Positions 1 through 9,032 of a stretch of DNA of 64,000 nucleotides are shown piece by piece. Made by a program: the position numbers and the translations under genes. The DNA lies in the NCBI RefSeq assembly GCF_038050405.1, contig NZ_CP150900.1, forward strand, positions 558,001 through 622,000, given 5' to 3'. The DNA comes from Paraburkholderia sp. IMGN_8 (GTDB lineage Bacteria > Pseudomonadota > Gammaproteobacteria > Burkholderiales > Burkholderiaceae). Position 1 is the first letter of the stretch; each line of letters opens with the position of its first letter. The notes under the pieces are model-generated. The model had not been told where the DNA came from, searched no databases, and saw nothing but the letters and a program-made list of their open reading frames with translations.

Positions 1-429
1 TTCGATGCGGGTATCGCGGTGAATATCCGCCATCAGTTTTTCGCGGCGCAAGCGGTGATGGAGGACATGAAAGCGGCCAATGCGGGGTCGATCATCAATC
101 TCGGTTCGATCAGCTGGATGCTGAAGAACGGCGGTTATCCGGTGTACGTGATGTCGAAATCGGCGGTGCAGGGTTTGACGCGTGGTTTGGCGCGCGACCT
201 CGGCCCGTTCAACATCCGCGTCAATACGCTGGTGCCGGGCTGGGTGATGACGGAGAAGCAGAAGCGTCTATGGCTCGACGACGCGGGCCGTCGCTCGATC
301 AAGGAGGGCCAGTGCATCGATGCTGAATTGCAGCCCGCCGACCTCGCGCGCATGGCGCTGTTCCTCGCCGCCGACGACAGCAAGATGATCACCGCGCAGG
401 ACATCGTCGTGGACGGAGGCTGGGCGTGA
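1..429 (+). CDS. SDR family oxidoreductase, C-terminal part (cut by window edge)
   Basis: The frame is open from the first base, so the gene begins upstream of the window. The visible part has the short-chain dehydrogenase active-site pattern YxxxK (YVMSK, bases 142-156), preceded by the usual SSIxW-like stretch, and the family motif NIRVNTLVPGWV after it. It ends with the typical C-terminal DGGWA. The NAD(P)-binding N-terminus is missing, so cofactor choice cannot be read. The stop codon overlaps the GTG start of the next gene (a lactonase), and an aldose 1-epimerase follows. That context suggests a sugar 1-dehydrogenase making a sugar lactone, for example from arabinose, galactose, fucose or xylose. 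The family call is firm; the substrate is inference. Confidence 0.9.
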   Translation, partial: FDAGIAVNIRHQFFAAQAVMEDMKAANAGSIINLGSISWMLKNGGYPVYVMSKSAVQGLTRGLARDLGPFNIRVNTLVPGWVMTEKQKRLWLDDAGRRSIKEGQCIDAELQPADLARMALFLAADDSKMITAQDIVVDGGWA

Positions 430-1328
430 GCACGACCTCGCGCTCGCATCGCGCGGCGTTGCTGATCGATGCGAAATGCACGCTCGGCGAAGGCGCGACG
501 TGGTGCGCGAAAACCGGCCGCTTCTACTGGACCGATATCGAGGGCGCGCGGCTGTGGCGCTATGACCCTCTCGATGGCCGCAGCACCTTCTGGCGCATGC
601 CTGAGCGCCTCGCGACCTTCGCGCTGTGCGCCGATCCGCATTACCTGTTGCTCGGCCTGGCCACGCATCTGGCGTTTTTCGATCTCGCGACCGGCGAGAT
701 GCAGCGTATCACCGATGTCGAGCCAGGGTTGAACACGCGCGTGAACGATGGCCGCTGCGATCGTCAGGGGCGTTTTGTGTTCGGTACGAAAGACGAAGGC
801 TCGCCGGTCAAACCGGTCGGCGGGTTTTACCGCGTGAATCACGATTTGTCGCTGGAGCGCTTGCCACTGCCCGCGCCGGCCATCTCGAACAGCATCGCGT
901 TCAGTCCGGACGGCGCGACGATGTACTACTGCGATTCGCCGGCCCGCGAAATCCGCGCCTGCGACTATCGCGTGGACGGCAGCGTCGCCAACGACCGCGT
1001 CTTCACCGCGCTGACGGACACCACCGGCGAACCCGACGGCTCGACTGTCGATCGCGACGGCGGCTTGTGGAACGCGCAATGGGGCGGAAATCGGGTCGTG
1101 CGTTATGGCCCCGACGGCGTCGAAACGGAACGCATCGACGTGCCGACGGTGCAGCCGAGCTGCGTCGCGCTCGGCGGTGCGCAGTTGGACACGCTGTACA
1201 TCACGAGCGCGCGCATCGGCCTCGATGCTACTGCACTCGCGGGCGATTCACGTGCGGGTGGTGTGTTTATCGCAACACCTGGGCGGCGGGGTTTGCCCGA
1301 ACCGGTGTTCCAAGGTGTGCCGGCATAG
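426..1328 (+). CDS. SMP-30/gluconolactonase family sugar lactonase
   Basis: This 300-residue protein has the six-bladed propeller signature of the SMP-30/regucalcin/LRE family. The expected metal ligands are visible: Glu22 (LGEG), Asn155 (SNSIAFSPDG) and Asp204 (GEPDGS), with Asn107-Asp108 (RVNDGRCD) near the substrate site. The family hydrolyses aldonolactones to the free acids using a divalent metal, in the cytoplasm. The GTG start overlaps the stop of the upstream dehydrogenase by four bases, so the two are translationally coupled. The likely job is to open the lactone that enzyme makes. The substrate sugar is not readable from sequence. Confidence 0.9.
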   Translation: MSTTSRSHRAALLIDAKCTLGEGATWCAKTGRFYWTDIEGARLWRYDPLDGRSTFWRMPERLATFALCADPHYLLLGLATHLAFFDLATGEMQRITDVEPGLNTRVNDGRCDRQGRFVFGTKDEGSPVKPVGGFYRVNHDLSLERLPLPAPAISNSIAFSPDGATMYYCDSPAREIRACDYRVDGSVANDRVFTALTDTTGEPDGSTVDRDGGLWNAQWGGNRVVRYGPDGVETERIDVPTVQPSCVALGGAQLDTLYITSARIGLDATALAGDSRAGGVFIATPGRRGLPEPVFQGVPA

Positions 1329-1539
1329 CGCAGAATGACGCTGCTTTGGTTGTTGAGGCAGCGGTGTATGGCAGAGAGCAGTGAATTTGACGGTGAATCA
1401 ACCGTTGATGTCGCAAAACTCAGTGGCAGCAAATCGGCAGCATGCAGTTCGGACCCAAAGGCGACCCATTAAAAAAAATCGCCCAACAGCACCCGTCAGC
1501 GATGACGGCAACGTCCCACGCCTCTCGATGGAGCCAGAT

Positions 1540-2592
1540 ATGACTGTTGCGAATCTAGTTTCCGCCTCTACTCAAAGCCGACGCGCGCGACTCGCCGCAG
1601 CGGCCAATCCGGTGCTTCCGGGTCCCAGTACCTCCGCAGTCGCGGTTGGCGAAACGAGCGGCGGGGAGCTCGCCTGCATTACGCTCGCCAACGCGCAACT
1701 GCGGCTCGACGTCGCGCCGACGCTCGGCGGCGGCATCACCCGTTTCGACTGGCGCAACGACGGCGCGCTTACTCCGATCTTTCGCCGTTGCCGCCACGTC
1801 GGTGCCGATACGCAGCCGAACCAGCTTGCCTGCTATCCGTTGCTGCCGTATTCGAACCGGATCGGCGGCGGCTATTTCAATGTCGCGGGACGGCGTGTCG
1901 ACGTGCCGCGCAACCGCGCCGACGAGCCGTTGCCGATTCACGGCGACGGCTGGCAATCTGCGTGGCAGGTCGCCGAGGCGGATCGCGAAAACGTGCGCCT
2001 GACGCTCGATCGCCACGACGGCAAACCGTACGCGTTTCGCGCCACGCAAACCTACACGCTGGATGGGCCCACGCTCGCCGTCACGCTGGAGATCGAGAAC
2101 GCCGGCCGTGAGGCGCTGCCTTTCGGGCTGGGCATCCATCCATTTTTCGTCCGCGACGCGGATACCGAACTCTCGGCGGCGGCCGGCGGCCTGTGGCTTG
2201 CCGGCGACGACTGGCTGCCGGTGCGCCATGTGCCGACGCCACCCGCGTGGCAATTCGGCGTTGCGTATCCGTTGCCCGAGGCCATCGTCAATCATGCGTT
2301 CACCGGTTGGAGCGGACAGGCGGCGGTGGTGTGGCCGAAGCGCCGCCTGTCGCTGACGATCGCCGCCGACACTGACTACTACGTGCTGTACACGCCGCCC
2401 GGCGAGGACTTCTTTTGCTTCGAGCCGGTCGATCATCCGATCAACGCGATGAATCTGGCCGGCGGCGCGTGCGAGAACGGCATGACGATGTTGGGACGCG
2501 GCGAGCGGCTGACGCGCTCGTTCCGCTTTACCGTCGAACGTACCGGTTTGCGCTCGATGCCGGGCGCTCGTGGTTCGCGGCGGCGGCAGTAG
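1540..2592 (+). CDS. aldose 1-epimerase (mutarotase) family protein
   Basis: From the ATG at 1540 the protein has 350 residues, normal for the GalM/aldose-epimerase fold. An in-frame GTG at 1381 would add 53 residues of non-conserved sequence; I prefer 1540, which has a purine-rich stretch (TGGAGCC) about ten bases upstream. Conserved points are PLLPYSNRI at 101-108, His134 (PIHG), the catalytic His200 (GLGIHPFF) and the catalytic Glu295 (FEPVDHP). The family interconverts alpha and beta anomers of aldoses. It follows the dehydrogenase-lactonase pair by about 210 bases and probably supplies the right anomer to that oxidative sugar route. Confidence 0.88.
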   Translation: MTVANLVSASTQSRRARLAAAANPVLPGPSTSAVAVGETSGGELACITLANAQLRLDVAPTLGGGITRFDWRNDGALTPIFRRCRHVGADTQPNQLACYPLLPYSNRIGGGYFNVAGRRVDVPRNRADEPLPIHGDGWQSAWQVAEADRENVRLTLDRHDGKPYAFRATQTYTLDGPTLAVTLEIENAGREALPFGLGIHPFFVRDADTELSAAAGGLWLAGDDWLPVRHVPTPPAWQFGVAYPLPEAIVNHAFTGWSGQAAVVWPKRRLSLTIAADTDYYVLYTPPGEDFFCFEPVDHPINAMNLAGGACENGMTMLGRGERLTRSFRFTVERTGLRSMPGARGSRRRQ

Positions 2593-2706
2593 GCGAGCAG
2601 ATCAGCACACTGCACCGCCTGGCACGGAACGACGCCGGCGCGGGCCGCCGCGCAGGACGGGTAAAATACGCGCCTCTTCCGTTATCGGCTCGCCGCGAGA
2701 CTCACC

Positions 2707-3522
2707 ATGTCCAATTTCATCCAGACACTCAACGACGCCTGGCAGCGCACGAACTCGCTGCTGTGCGTCGGCCTCGATCCCGAGCCCAGCAAATTCCCGG
2801 GCGCGCTTGCGGGCCGTCCCGAAGCGATTTACGACTTCTGCCGGGTGATCGTCGACGCGACGGCGCCGTATGCCTCATCGTTCAAGCCGCAGATTGCGTA
2901 CTTCGCCGCTCATCGCGCGGAAGACCAGCTCGAGCAGCTGATCGCGCACATTCATGCGCACCACCCGGGCCTGCCGGTGATTCTGGACGCGAAGCGTGGC
3001 GACATCGGCAGTACCGCCGAACAGTACGCGCGCGAGGCGTTCGAGCGCTATCGGGCGGACGCGGTGACGGTGAATCCGTATATGGGTTTCGACTCGATCG
3101 AGCCGTATCTGGAGCACGAAGGCAAGGGCGTGATCGTGTTGTGCCGGACTTCGAATCCCGGCGGGTCGGACCTGCAGTTTCTGGAGACGGGCGGGCGTCC
3201 GCTGTATCAGGTGGTCGCGCAACTGGCGGCTGACAAGTGGAACGCGAGCGGACAGCTGGGTCTGGTAGTCGGCGCAACCTTCCCGAAGGAAATCGAAGTG
3301 GTGCGCGGGATTGTCGGCGAAATGCCGTTGTTGATTCCGGGCATCGGCGCGCAAGGCGGCGATGTTCAAGCGACGGTGAACGCCGGCCGTACGGCGAAGG
3401 GCACAGGGATGCTGATCAACTCGTCGCGCGCGATTATCTACGCGGGTAAGGGTGAAGATTTCGCCGACGCCGCCGCCAAGGCCGCGATGCAAACGCGCGA
3501 TCGGATTAATGCGTTTCGGTGA
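2707..3522 (+). CDS. pyrF: orotidine 5'-phosphate decarboxylase
   Basis: This 271-residue protein belongs to the longer PyrF subfamily. The catalytic motif [11 protein letters not shown] is at residues 93-103 (Asp94, Lys96, Asp99). It opens with [10 protein letters not shown], which places the first active-site Asp near residue 24. It makes UMP from OMP, the last step of pyrimidine biosynthesis, in the cytoplasm. The ATG at 2707 follows a short purine-rich leader and the N-terminus starts where the family starts. It stands alone, with pyrC about 42 kb away, as is common in this group. Confidence 0.97.
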   Translation: MSNFIQTLNDAWQRTNSLLCVGLDPEPSKFPGALAGRPEAIYDFCRVIVDATAPYASSFKPQIAYFAAHRAEDQLEQLIAHIHAHHPGLPVILDAKRGDIGSTAEQYAREAFERYRADAVTVNPYMGFDSIEPYLEHEGKGVIVLCRTSNPGGSDLQFLETGGRPLYQVVAQLAADKWNASGQLGLVVGATFPKEIEVVRGIVGEMPLLIPGIGAQGGDVQATVNAGRTAKGTGMLINSSRAIIYAGKGEDFADAAAKAAMQTRDRINAFR

Positions 3523-3527
3523 TGGAC

Positions 3528-3550
3528 GGCTGTCGTTGGAAAAGACAGCC
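3528..3550 (+). terminator. weak hairpin between convergent pyrF and cupin gene
   Basis: Seven-base arms GGCTGTC and GACAGCC enclose a nine-base loop just after the pyrF stop. Only TCTT follows, not a real T tract. It could help end pyrF transcription but is not a strong intrinsic terminator. Confidence 0.4.
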
Positions 3551-3597
3551 TCTTAATCCGCTTCTGGACAGGCTGCGTTGGGCGGCGCTGGGGCTAG

Positions 3598-4119
3598 TCA
3601 AGCAGCCGGCCCCAGCCGCTCGATAAACGCTGCATGCCGCGGATGCTTCGTCTTCAACGCGTCGACATCCGCGAGCTCGAATTCGCTGAATTCGAACCCC
3701 GGCGCCACCGTGCAACCCACCAACGCGAATGTGGCCGGGTCGGCGCATTCCGCGGCAAACCACAACCCTGCGGGCACAACCGCCTGAAACACGGCATCGG
3801 AATGCGTCAGCGCGTTGCCCAGCCGGTGTGTGACCAGATGGCCCGCTTCGTCGAGCACGTGCACGTTCAGCGGTTCTCCCGCATAAAAATGCCAGACCTC
3901 GTCGGACTTGATCCGATGCCACGTCGAATGCGCGCCGTCGCAGAGCAGGTAATAGATCGCGGTGGACGCAGAGCGCGTCTCAGTAGAACCGTCGTCGCGG
4001 CTCACCAGCCCGGCCGACCGGTATGTCTCGCTAAAAAACCCGCCTTCCGGATGCGGCTTCAGATCGAAGCGCCGGATCAACTCGTCTTTGGCTGCGTGCG
4101 ATGCGGGCATCCTGGGCAT
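3598..4119 (-). CDS. cupin-domain protein (DUF985-like)
   Basis: This is a small cytosolic beta-barrel protein of 173 residues. It contains DLKPHPEGGFFSETYRS near the N-terminus, TAIYYLLCDGAHSTWHRIKSDEVWHFYAGEPL in parts 1-2 of the barrel, and GCTVAPGFEFSEFELAD near the end. These are the hallmarks of the YML079w/DUF985 cupin family. The frame stays open through the pncC stop, but those upstream residues are an out-of-frame copy of pncC, so I start at the ATG at 4119; the ATG at 4110 is an alternative. It lies 11 bases downstream of pncC and is probably cotranscribed with pncC, pgpA and thiL. Catalytic function is unknown. Confidence 0.85.
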   Translation of the reverse strand: MPRMPASHAAKDELIRRFDLKPHPEGGFFSETYRSAGLVSRDDGSTETRSASTAIYYLLCDGAHSTWHRIKSDEVWHFYAGEPLNVHVLDEAGHLVTHRLGNALTHSDAVFQAVVPAGLWFAAECADPATFALVGCTVAPGFEFSEFELADVDALKTKHPRHAAFIERLGPAA

Positions 4120-4130
4120 CCAACCGGAAG

Positions 4131-4631
4131 TTAGTGTTCGCGCTCGTCGAGCATTTCCAGCAAGCCGCGCAATGCATGCGCTGCGGCCTGCACGCGGATC
4201 TTCTCGCGGTCGCCCTTGAATACCTTGGTTTCCACCGACGTATGCAGCCGGTTGCTCCAGCCGAACGACACCATCCCGACCGGCTTGGTTTCCGTGCCGC
4301 CGCCCGGGCCGGCGACGCCGGTGATCGACAGCGACACCTGCGCGCGGCTGTTGCGCAGCGCGCCCTCGGCCATCGCACGAGCCACTTGCTCGCTCACCGC
4401 GCCGTGCTTGTCGATCAGTTCGGCCGGCACGCCGATCATTTCGCACTTCGCCTGGTTCGAATACGTGACGAAGCCGCGCTCGAACCAGCCGCTGCTGCCG
4501 GAAATATCGGTGATCGCCGTTGCCACCATGCCGCCCGTGCAGGATTCGGCGGTCACGAGCATCAGGCGTTCGTCGCGCAAGCGGTTGCTCACGCGAATGG
4601 CGAGCTGGTGAACCACGGAATCGGTAGGCAT
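4131..4631 (-). CDS. pncC: nicotinamide-nucleotide amidohydrolase (CinA C-terminal domain)
   Basis: This 166-residue stand-alone CinA C-terminal domain carries AESCTGG at residues 28-34 and the loop GVAGPGGGTETKPVG. The family deamidates nicotinamide mononucleotide to nicotinate mononucleotide, recycling the NMN left by DNA ligase. It has no N-terminal MoCF-like pyrophosphatase domain, unlike full-length CinA. It sits 60 bases downstream of pgpA on the same strand, an arrangement (thiL-pgpA-pncC) often seen in proteobacteria. Confidence 0.94.
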   Translation of the reverse strand: MPTDSVVHQLAIRVSNRLRDERLMLVTAESCTGGMVATAITDISGSSGWFERGFVTYSNQAKCEMIGVPAELIDKHGAVSEQVARAMAEGALRNSRAQVSLSITGVAGPGGGTETKPVGMVSFGWSNRLHTSVETKVFKGDREKIRVQAAAHALRGLLEMLDEREH

Positions 4632-4691
4632 GGCGTCAATCCGGAAGCGGGCGACCGGCTGCGGGCAACCGGCTACGGGGGCTGGTGGCGG

Positions 4692-5252
4692 TTAAACCGA
4701 CATGCGCCAGAGCGCAATCACGAGCAGCGTGAAAAACGCGGCGACCAGGTCATCGAACATGATGCCAAAGCCACCTTTCAGTCTGCGATCGAAGTAGCCA
4801 ATCGGCGGCGGTTTCACCATGTCGAAGAAGCGGAACACGATGAACGCGGCGAATTGCCCGGTTAGCGTGACCGGCGTGACCATCAGCAACACCAGCCAGA
4901 ACGCAATGATTTCATCCCACACAACCGGCGACGGATCGTCGATGCCGAGCTTCTTCGCGGTGAAGCCGCAGATCGCAATGCCGCCGACAAACCCGACGGC
5001 GATCAGCAGGCCCCATTCGATCACCGTCAAATAACGGCTCAACACGGCGAACGACGCCCACGCGAACAGCGTGCCGACCGTACCCGGCGCAACCGGCGAC
5101 AAGCCGCTGCCGAATCCCAGCGACAAGATGTGCAGCGGATGCGACAGCATGAAGCGCGCGGTGGCGCGGCGCGGTGGGCGCGGCTCGGGCGCTTTGGGCG
5201 GCGGGCTGCCGGTGAGATCGTCGGCAGGGCCGAGCGAGGGATCAGTCTGCAT
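4692..5252 (-). CDS. pgpA: phosphatidylglycerophosphatase A
   Basis: This is a 186-residue inner-membrane protein. After a proline-rich cytosolic N-terminus (about residues 15-35) come the conserved segments SGLSPVAPGTVGTL (49-62), DEIIAFW (113-119) and GGFGIMFDDLVAA (160-172), separated by hydrophobic stretches. It removes the terminal phosphate of phosphatidylglycerophosphate to give phosphatidylglycerol. Its ATG lies inside the end of thiL, an 11-base overlap, so translation is probably coupled. Confidence 0.95.
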   Translation of the reverse strand: MQTDPSLGPADDLTGSPPPKAPEPRPPRRATARFMLSHPLHILSLGFGSGLSPVAPGTVGTLFAWASFAVLSRYLTVIEWGLLIAVGFVGGIAICGFTAKKLGIDDPSPVVWDEIIAFWLVLLMVTPVTLTGQFAAFIVFRFFDMVKPPPIGYFDRRLKGGFGIMFDDLVAAFFTLLVIALWRMSV

Positions 5253-6240
5253 GGAAATGGTCGAAGCCTTGCAACGTCAGAGTGAGCGGCGCGCCGGCGG
5301 CATCGCGCCAGTTGATCGCCGGGCGGTCGGCCGCCGTTTGAAGAGCGCTTATTGTACCGATGCGCGTGACCGGCAGATTCACCTCGCGGCCGGCCGCTTC
5401 AACCGATGCGCGCGCAGCCACGGGCGCCGTGAAGCACAGTTCGTAGTCGTCGCCCCCGGCAAGCGTGCAGCGCTGCTGGATTTCGGGCGATAAGCGGCGT
5501 AAGGCTGCCGAACGCGGCACGGCGTCGACATCGACGCTCGCCTGCATTTTCGAGCGTTCGAGGATGTGCAGCAGGTCGCCGGCGAGCCCATCCGACAGAT
5601 CGAGCGCCGCATGCGCGATGCCGCGCAGCGCCAGACCAAGCGCGATGCGTGGCTCCGGGCGCTCGAGGGCGCGACGAAACGTCGCAGTGTCCGCCAGGTC
5701 CGCCGACCACTCGCCGCGTTGCACGCCAAGCCCGGCGCGTGCGTCGCCGAGGGCGCCGGAGATCCAGATGTCATCACCCGGTTGCGCAGCGTCGCGGCGC
5801 AGCGCCATCCGCGGCGGCACGCTACCGAATACAGTGATGCAGAGATTCAGCGGGCCGCCGGTCGTATCGCCGCCGATCAACTCGCAGCCGTAGCGCCCGG
5901 CAATCGCAAAGAGGCCCTCGCTGAATGCGGTGAGCCATGCTTCGTCTGCTTTCGGCAAGGAGAACGCCAGCGTGAACGCCTGTGGCTTCGCGCCCATCGC
6001 GGCGAGGTCCGATAAATTCACCGCGAGCGCCTTGTGACCGAGCGCTTCGGGATCGATATCGGCGAAGAAGTGGCGGCCTTCGACCAGCATGTCCGTCGAT
6101 ATCGCCAGTATCTCGCCGGCGCGCGGCGCGAGCAGCGCGCAGTCGTCACCGATGCCGAGCGTGCCGTCGACGGTATTGGGCGGCAGAGCGGCGGCGCGGC
6201 GCGCGAAGAAACGATCGATCAGTGAAAACTCGGAGAGCAT
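5242..6240 (-). CDS. thiL: thiamine-monophosphate kinase
   Basis: This 332-residue protein is of the AIR-synthase/ThiL fold. Visible motifs are TLGIGDDCALL at 27-37, the magnesium and ATP segment STDMLVEGRHF, NLSDLAAMGAKP, and GGDTTGGP in the middle. It phosphorylates thiamine monophosphate to thiamine pyrophosphate. It overlaps pgpA and appears to lead the leftward thiL-pgpA-pncC-cupin block. No TPP riboswitch is evident upstream. Confidence 0.96.
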   Translation of the reverse strand: MLSEFSLIDRFFARRAAALPPNTVDGTLGIGDDCALLAPRAGEILAISTDMLVEGRHFFADIDPEALGHKALAVNLSDLAAMGAKPQAFTLAFSLPKADEAWLTAFSEGLFAIAGRYGCELIGGDTTGGPLNLCITVFGSVPPRMALRRDAAQPGDDIWISGALGDARAGLGVQRGEWSADLADTATFRRALERPEPRIALGLALRGIAHAALDLSDGLAGDLLHILERSKMQASVDVDAVPRSAALRRLSPEIQQRCTLAGGDDYELCFTAPVAARASVEAAGREVNLPVTRIGTISALQTAADRPAINWRDAAGAPLTLTLQGFDHFHAD

Positions 6241-6454
6241 GGTGGCGATGAGTGAATGGGTAAGGGCGATGAAAAGCCGCTAACGGCGCGCATTGTACGA
6301 AGAAGGCGGCGGGTAAACACCTGATCCGCACTCAAGCCGCACTCAACCCGCATTCGATTCGCGTTCCGCCCGAAGCGCGCCTCGCGCACCTTTCGCTGTA
6401 TTTCAGTCGCGGCAGTTGTACCCGTATTGAAGGAATTGGGGCGGCGATTGGGGC

Positions 6455-6460
6455 TACAAT
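6455..6460 (+). promoter_or_regulatory. possible -10 element of maeB
   Basis: TACAAT lies 44 bases before the preferred maeB ATG. No good -35 is at normal spacing: TTGAAG is 22 bases upstream. It overlaps an in-frame ATG at 6459, which argues that the earlier ATG is not the start codon. Confidence 0.35.
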
Positions 6461-6503
6461 GCCGTCGAACATCTATTCTAATCCGCACTTCGAAGCCCGC
6501 CTT

Positions 6504-8798
6504 ATGTCGACTCCCGTCAATAGCAAACTCCGCGAAGCCGCTCTCGATTATCACGAGTTCCCCACCCCCGGGAAGATCGCGATCGCCCCGACCAAGCAGA
6601 TGATCAACCAGCGCGACCTCGCGTTGGCGTACTCGCCGGGCGTCGCGTTCGCGTGCGAGGAAATCGTCGAAAACCCGCTGAACGCGGCGCGTTTCACCGC
6701 GCGCAGCAACCTCGTCGGCGTGGTCACGAACGGCACCGCGGTGCTGGGTCTGGGCAACATCGGGCCGCTCGCGTCGAAGCCGGTCATGGAAGGCAAGGCC
6801 GTCCTGTTCAAGAAGTTCGCCGGCATCGACGTGTTCGATATCGAGCTGAACGAGTCCGATCCGCACAAGCTGGTCGACGTGATTGCCGCGCTGGAGCCGA
6901 CCTTCGGCGGCATCAACCTCGAAGACATCAAGGCGCCGGACTGCTTCATCGTCGAACGCGAATGCCGCAAGCGTATGAAGATTCCGGTCTTCCACGACGA
7001 CCAGCACGGCACGGCCATCGTCGTCGCGGCGGCGATCACCAACGGTTTGAAGGTGGTCGGCAAGGACATCAAGAAGGTCAAGCTGGTCTCCTCCGGCGCG
7101 GGCGCTGCGGCGCTGGCCTGTCTGGATTTGCTGGTCGACATCGGTTTGCCGCTCGAAAACATCACCGTTACCGACCTGGCCGGCGTGGTCTACAAGGGCC
7201 GCGTCGAACTGATGGACCCGGACAAGGAACGCTTCGCACGCGAAACCGAAGCCCGCACGCTCGCCGAAGCGATTGGCGGCGCGGACATTTTCCTCGGCCT
7301 GTCGGCCGGCGGCGTGCTCAAGCAGGAGATTGTCAAGCAGATGGCGGATAAGCCGCTGATTCTGGCGCTGGCCAACCCGACGCCGGAAATCCTGCCGGAG
7401 CTGGCGCTCGAAGTGCGTCCGGACGCCGTGCTCTGCACAGGCCGCACCGACTATCCGAACCAGGTGAACAACGTTCTGGTGTTCCCGTTCCTGTTCCGCG
7501 GCGCGCTGGATGTAGGTGCGACGACGGTGACGCGTGAAATGGAAATCGCGGCGGTCAATGCGATCGCCGAACTGGCGCGCCAGGAGCAGAGCGACATCGT
7601 CGCAGCCGCTTATGGCATCCAGGATCTCTCGTTCGGTCCGGCATACCTGATTCCGAAGCCGTTCGACCCGCGCCTGATCGTCAAGGTCGCGCCCGCAGTG
7701 GCGAAGGCGGCGATGGATTCGGGCGTCGCGACCCGTCCGATCGAGGACATGGACGCGTACGAACAGCATCTGCAGCAATTCGTCTACCACAGCGGCACGA
7801 CGATGAAGCCGATCTTCCAGTTGGCGCGCAGCGTCGAGCCGGAGAAGAAGCGCATCGTGTTCGCGGAAGGCGAGGAAGAGCGCGTGCTGCGCGCCATGCA
7901 GATCATCGTCGACGAAAAGCTCGCCAAGCCGATCCTGATCGGCCGTCCGGCGGTGATCGAGCAGCGTATCGCGCGCTACGGTCTGCGTCTGGTTGCGGGT
8001 CACGACTACACGGTCGTCAACACCGACCACGACGAGCGCTACCGCGACTTCTGGCAGGAATATCACAAGATGATGTCGCGCAAGGGCATCACCGAGCAGA
8101 TGGCGAAGCTTGAAATGCGCCGCCGCACCACGCTGATCGGCTCGATGCTGGTGAAAAAGGGCGAGGCGGACGGCATGATCTGCGGCACGATCAGCACGAC
8201 GCATCGTCATTTGCACTTCATCGATCAGGTGATCGGCAAGCGCGAAGGTTGCGCTGTCTACGCGGCAATGAACGCGCTGGTGTTGCCGAACCGGCAGATT
8301 TTCCTGGTCGATACGCACGTGAACGTCGATCCGACGCCGGAACAGCTCGCCGAGATCACGATCATGGCTGCCGAAGAAGTGCGCCGTTTCGGTATCGAAC
8401 CGAAGATCGCGCTGGTGTCGCATTCGAACTTCGGCTCGAGCAACGCGCCGACCGCGCAGAAGATGCGCGACACGCTGGCGATCCTGCGCGAGCGCGCCCC
8501 GGACCTGCAAGTGGACGGCGAAATGCACGGCGACGTTGCGCTCGACGCGAATCTGCGGCGCGAAGTGCTGCCCGACTCGACGCTGGAAGGCGACGCGAAC
8601 CTGCTGGTGCTGCCGAATATCGACGCGGCCAACATCTCGTACAACCTGCTGAAAACCGCCGCGGGCAACAACATCGCGATCGGCCCGATGCTGCTGGGCG
8701 CGGCCAAGCCGGTGCACGTGCTGACCCCATCGGCCACGGTTCGCCGCATCGTCAACATGACGGCGCTGCTGGTTGCTGACGTGATTGCTGCCCGCTAA
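6504..8798 (+). CDS. maeB: NADP-dependent malic enzyme with C-terminal phosphotransacetylase-like domain
   Basis: The protein has 764 residues from the ATG at 6504. An earlier in-frame ATG at 6459 lies on a probable -10 box, and the MSTPVNSKLREAALDYHEFP start fits the family. The N-terminal malic domain (DLALAYSPGVA, then HDDQHGTA) and the NAD(P)-binding domain (SSGAGAAALAC) are followed from about residue 434 by a PTA_PTB domain (KKRIVFAEGEEERVLRA onward). The enzyme decarboxylates malate to pyruvate with NADPH. The PTA-like part in MaeB enzymes is usually regulatory, responding to acetyl-CoA, and is generally reported without transacetylase activity. Confidence 0.96.
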   Translation: MSTPVNSKLREAALDYHEFPTPGKIAIAPTKQMINQRDLALAYSPGVAFACEEIVENPLNAARFTARSNLVGVVTNGTAVLGLGNIGPLASKPVMEGKAVLFKKFAGIDVFDIELNESDPHKLVDVIAALEPTFGGINLEDIKAPDCFIVERECRKRMKIPVFHDDQHGTAIVVAAAITNGLKVVGKDIKKVKLVSSGAGAAALACLDLLVDIGLPLENITVTDLAGVVYKGRVELMDPDKERFARETEARTLAEAIGGADIFLGLSAGGVLKQEIVKQMADKPLILALANPTPEILPELALEVRPDAVLCTGRTDYPNQVNNVLVFPFLFRGALDVGATTVTREMEIAAVNAIAELARQEQSDIVAAAYGIQDLSFGPAYLIPKPFDPRLIVKVAPAVAKAAMDSGVATRPIEDMDAYEQHLQQFVYHSGTTMKPIFQLARSVEPEKKRIVFAEGEEERVLRAMQIIVDEKLAKPILIGRPAVIEQRIARYGLRLVAGHDYTVVNTDHDERYRDFWQEYHKMMSRKGITEQMAKLEMRRRTTLIGSMLVKKGEADGMICGTISTTHRHLHFIDQVIGKREGCAVYAAMNALVLPNRQIFLVDTHVNVDPTPEQLAEITIMAAEEVRRFGIEPKIALVSHSNFGSSNAPTAQKMRDTLAILRERAPDLQVDGEMHGDVALDANLRREVLPDSTLEGDANLLVLPNIDAANISYNLLKTAAGNNIAIGPMLLGAAKPVHVLTPSATVRRIVNMTALLVADVIAAR

Positions 8799-8861
8799 TC
8801 GGGAAGTTGAGTCGGTACTGAAGCTCGAGGGCTCGAGCGCATCGGTTCTCAGACGAAAAAG

Positions 8862-8886
8862 AGGCGTGCCCGCAATGGGCACGCCT
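8862..8886 (-). terminator. hairpin with T run on the minus strand
   Basis: Ten-base perfect arms AGGCGTGCCC and GGGCACGCCT enclose a five-base loop. On the minus strand it is followed by CTTTTTCG; on the plus strand by TTCGGG only. It may still end maeB transcription weakly, but it reads better as a second terminator for leftward transcription. Confidence 0.5.
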
Positions 8887-8911
8887 TCGGGTGAACAGGG
8901 GATAGCCACCC

Positions 8912-8939
8912 AAAAAAAAGCTGAATGAAGCCATTCAGC
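8912..8939 (-). terminator. intrinsic terminator on the minus strand
   Basis: The perfect eight-base stem GCTGAATG/CATTCAGC has a four-base loop and, read leftward, is followed directly by eight T residues. This is a textbook Rho-independent terminator for a minus-strand transcript, yet no minus-strand gene lies to its right before 10.3 kb. Confidence 0.7.
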
Positions 8940-9026
8940 CTCTGCGAGATCGCAAGGATAAGAGAGATTGAAAAGGGGCCGAGCCACAGCAGGCCGGTTC
9001 TCAATGACACCCTTCATTGCATCATC
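8912..9026 (-). ncRNA. candidate small RNA, leftward, unassigned family
   Basis: No gene explains the strong leftward terminator at 8912-8939. The roughly 85 bases upstream of it on the minus strand can fold: ATTGAGAA pairs with TTTTCAAT (one G-U) and encloses a GGCC/GGCC inner stem, and a short GCG/CGC hairpin precedes the terminator. A -10-like TAAAAT at 9038-9033 would give a start near 9026 and a transcript of about 115 nt. There is no open frame with coding character here. I do not recognise a known RNA family. Expression is inference. Confidence 0.4.
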
Positions 9027-9032
9027 GGGCTA

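Noticed and set aside
1381..1539. 53-residue N-terminal extension of the aldose epimerase
   Set aside because: It is not conserved in the family and has no signal peptide; the ATG at 1540 gives a normal length.
5242..6500. TPP riboswitch near thiL
   Set aside because: No CTGAGA/ACCTGA-type core was seen upstream of thiL.
6219..9017. 932-codon open frame antisense to maeB
   Set aside because: It is a codon-bias shadow: rich in His, Arg, Asp and Val with no domain, and opposite a well-recognised malic enzyme.
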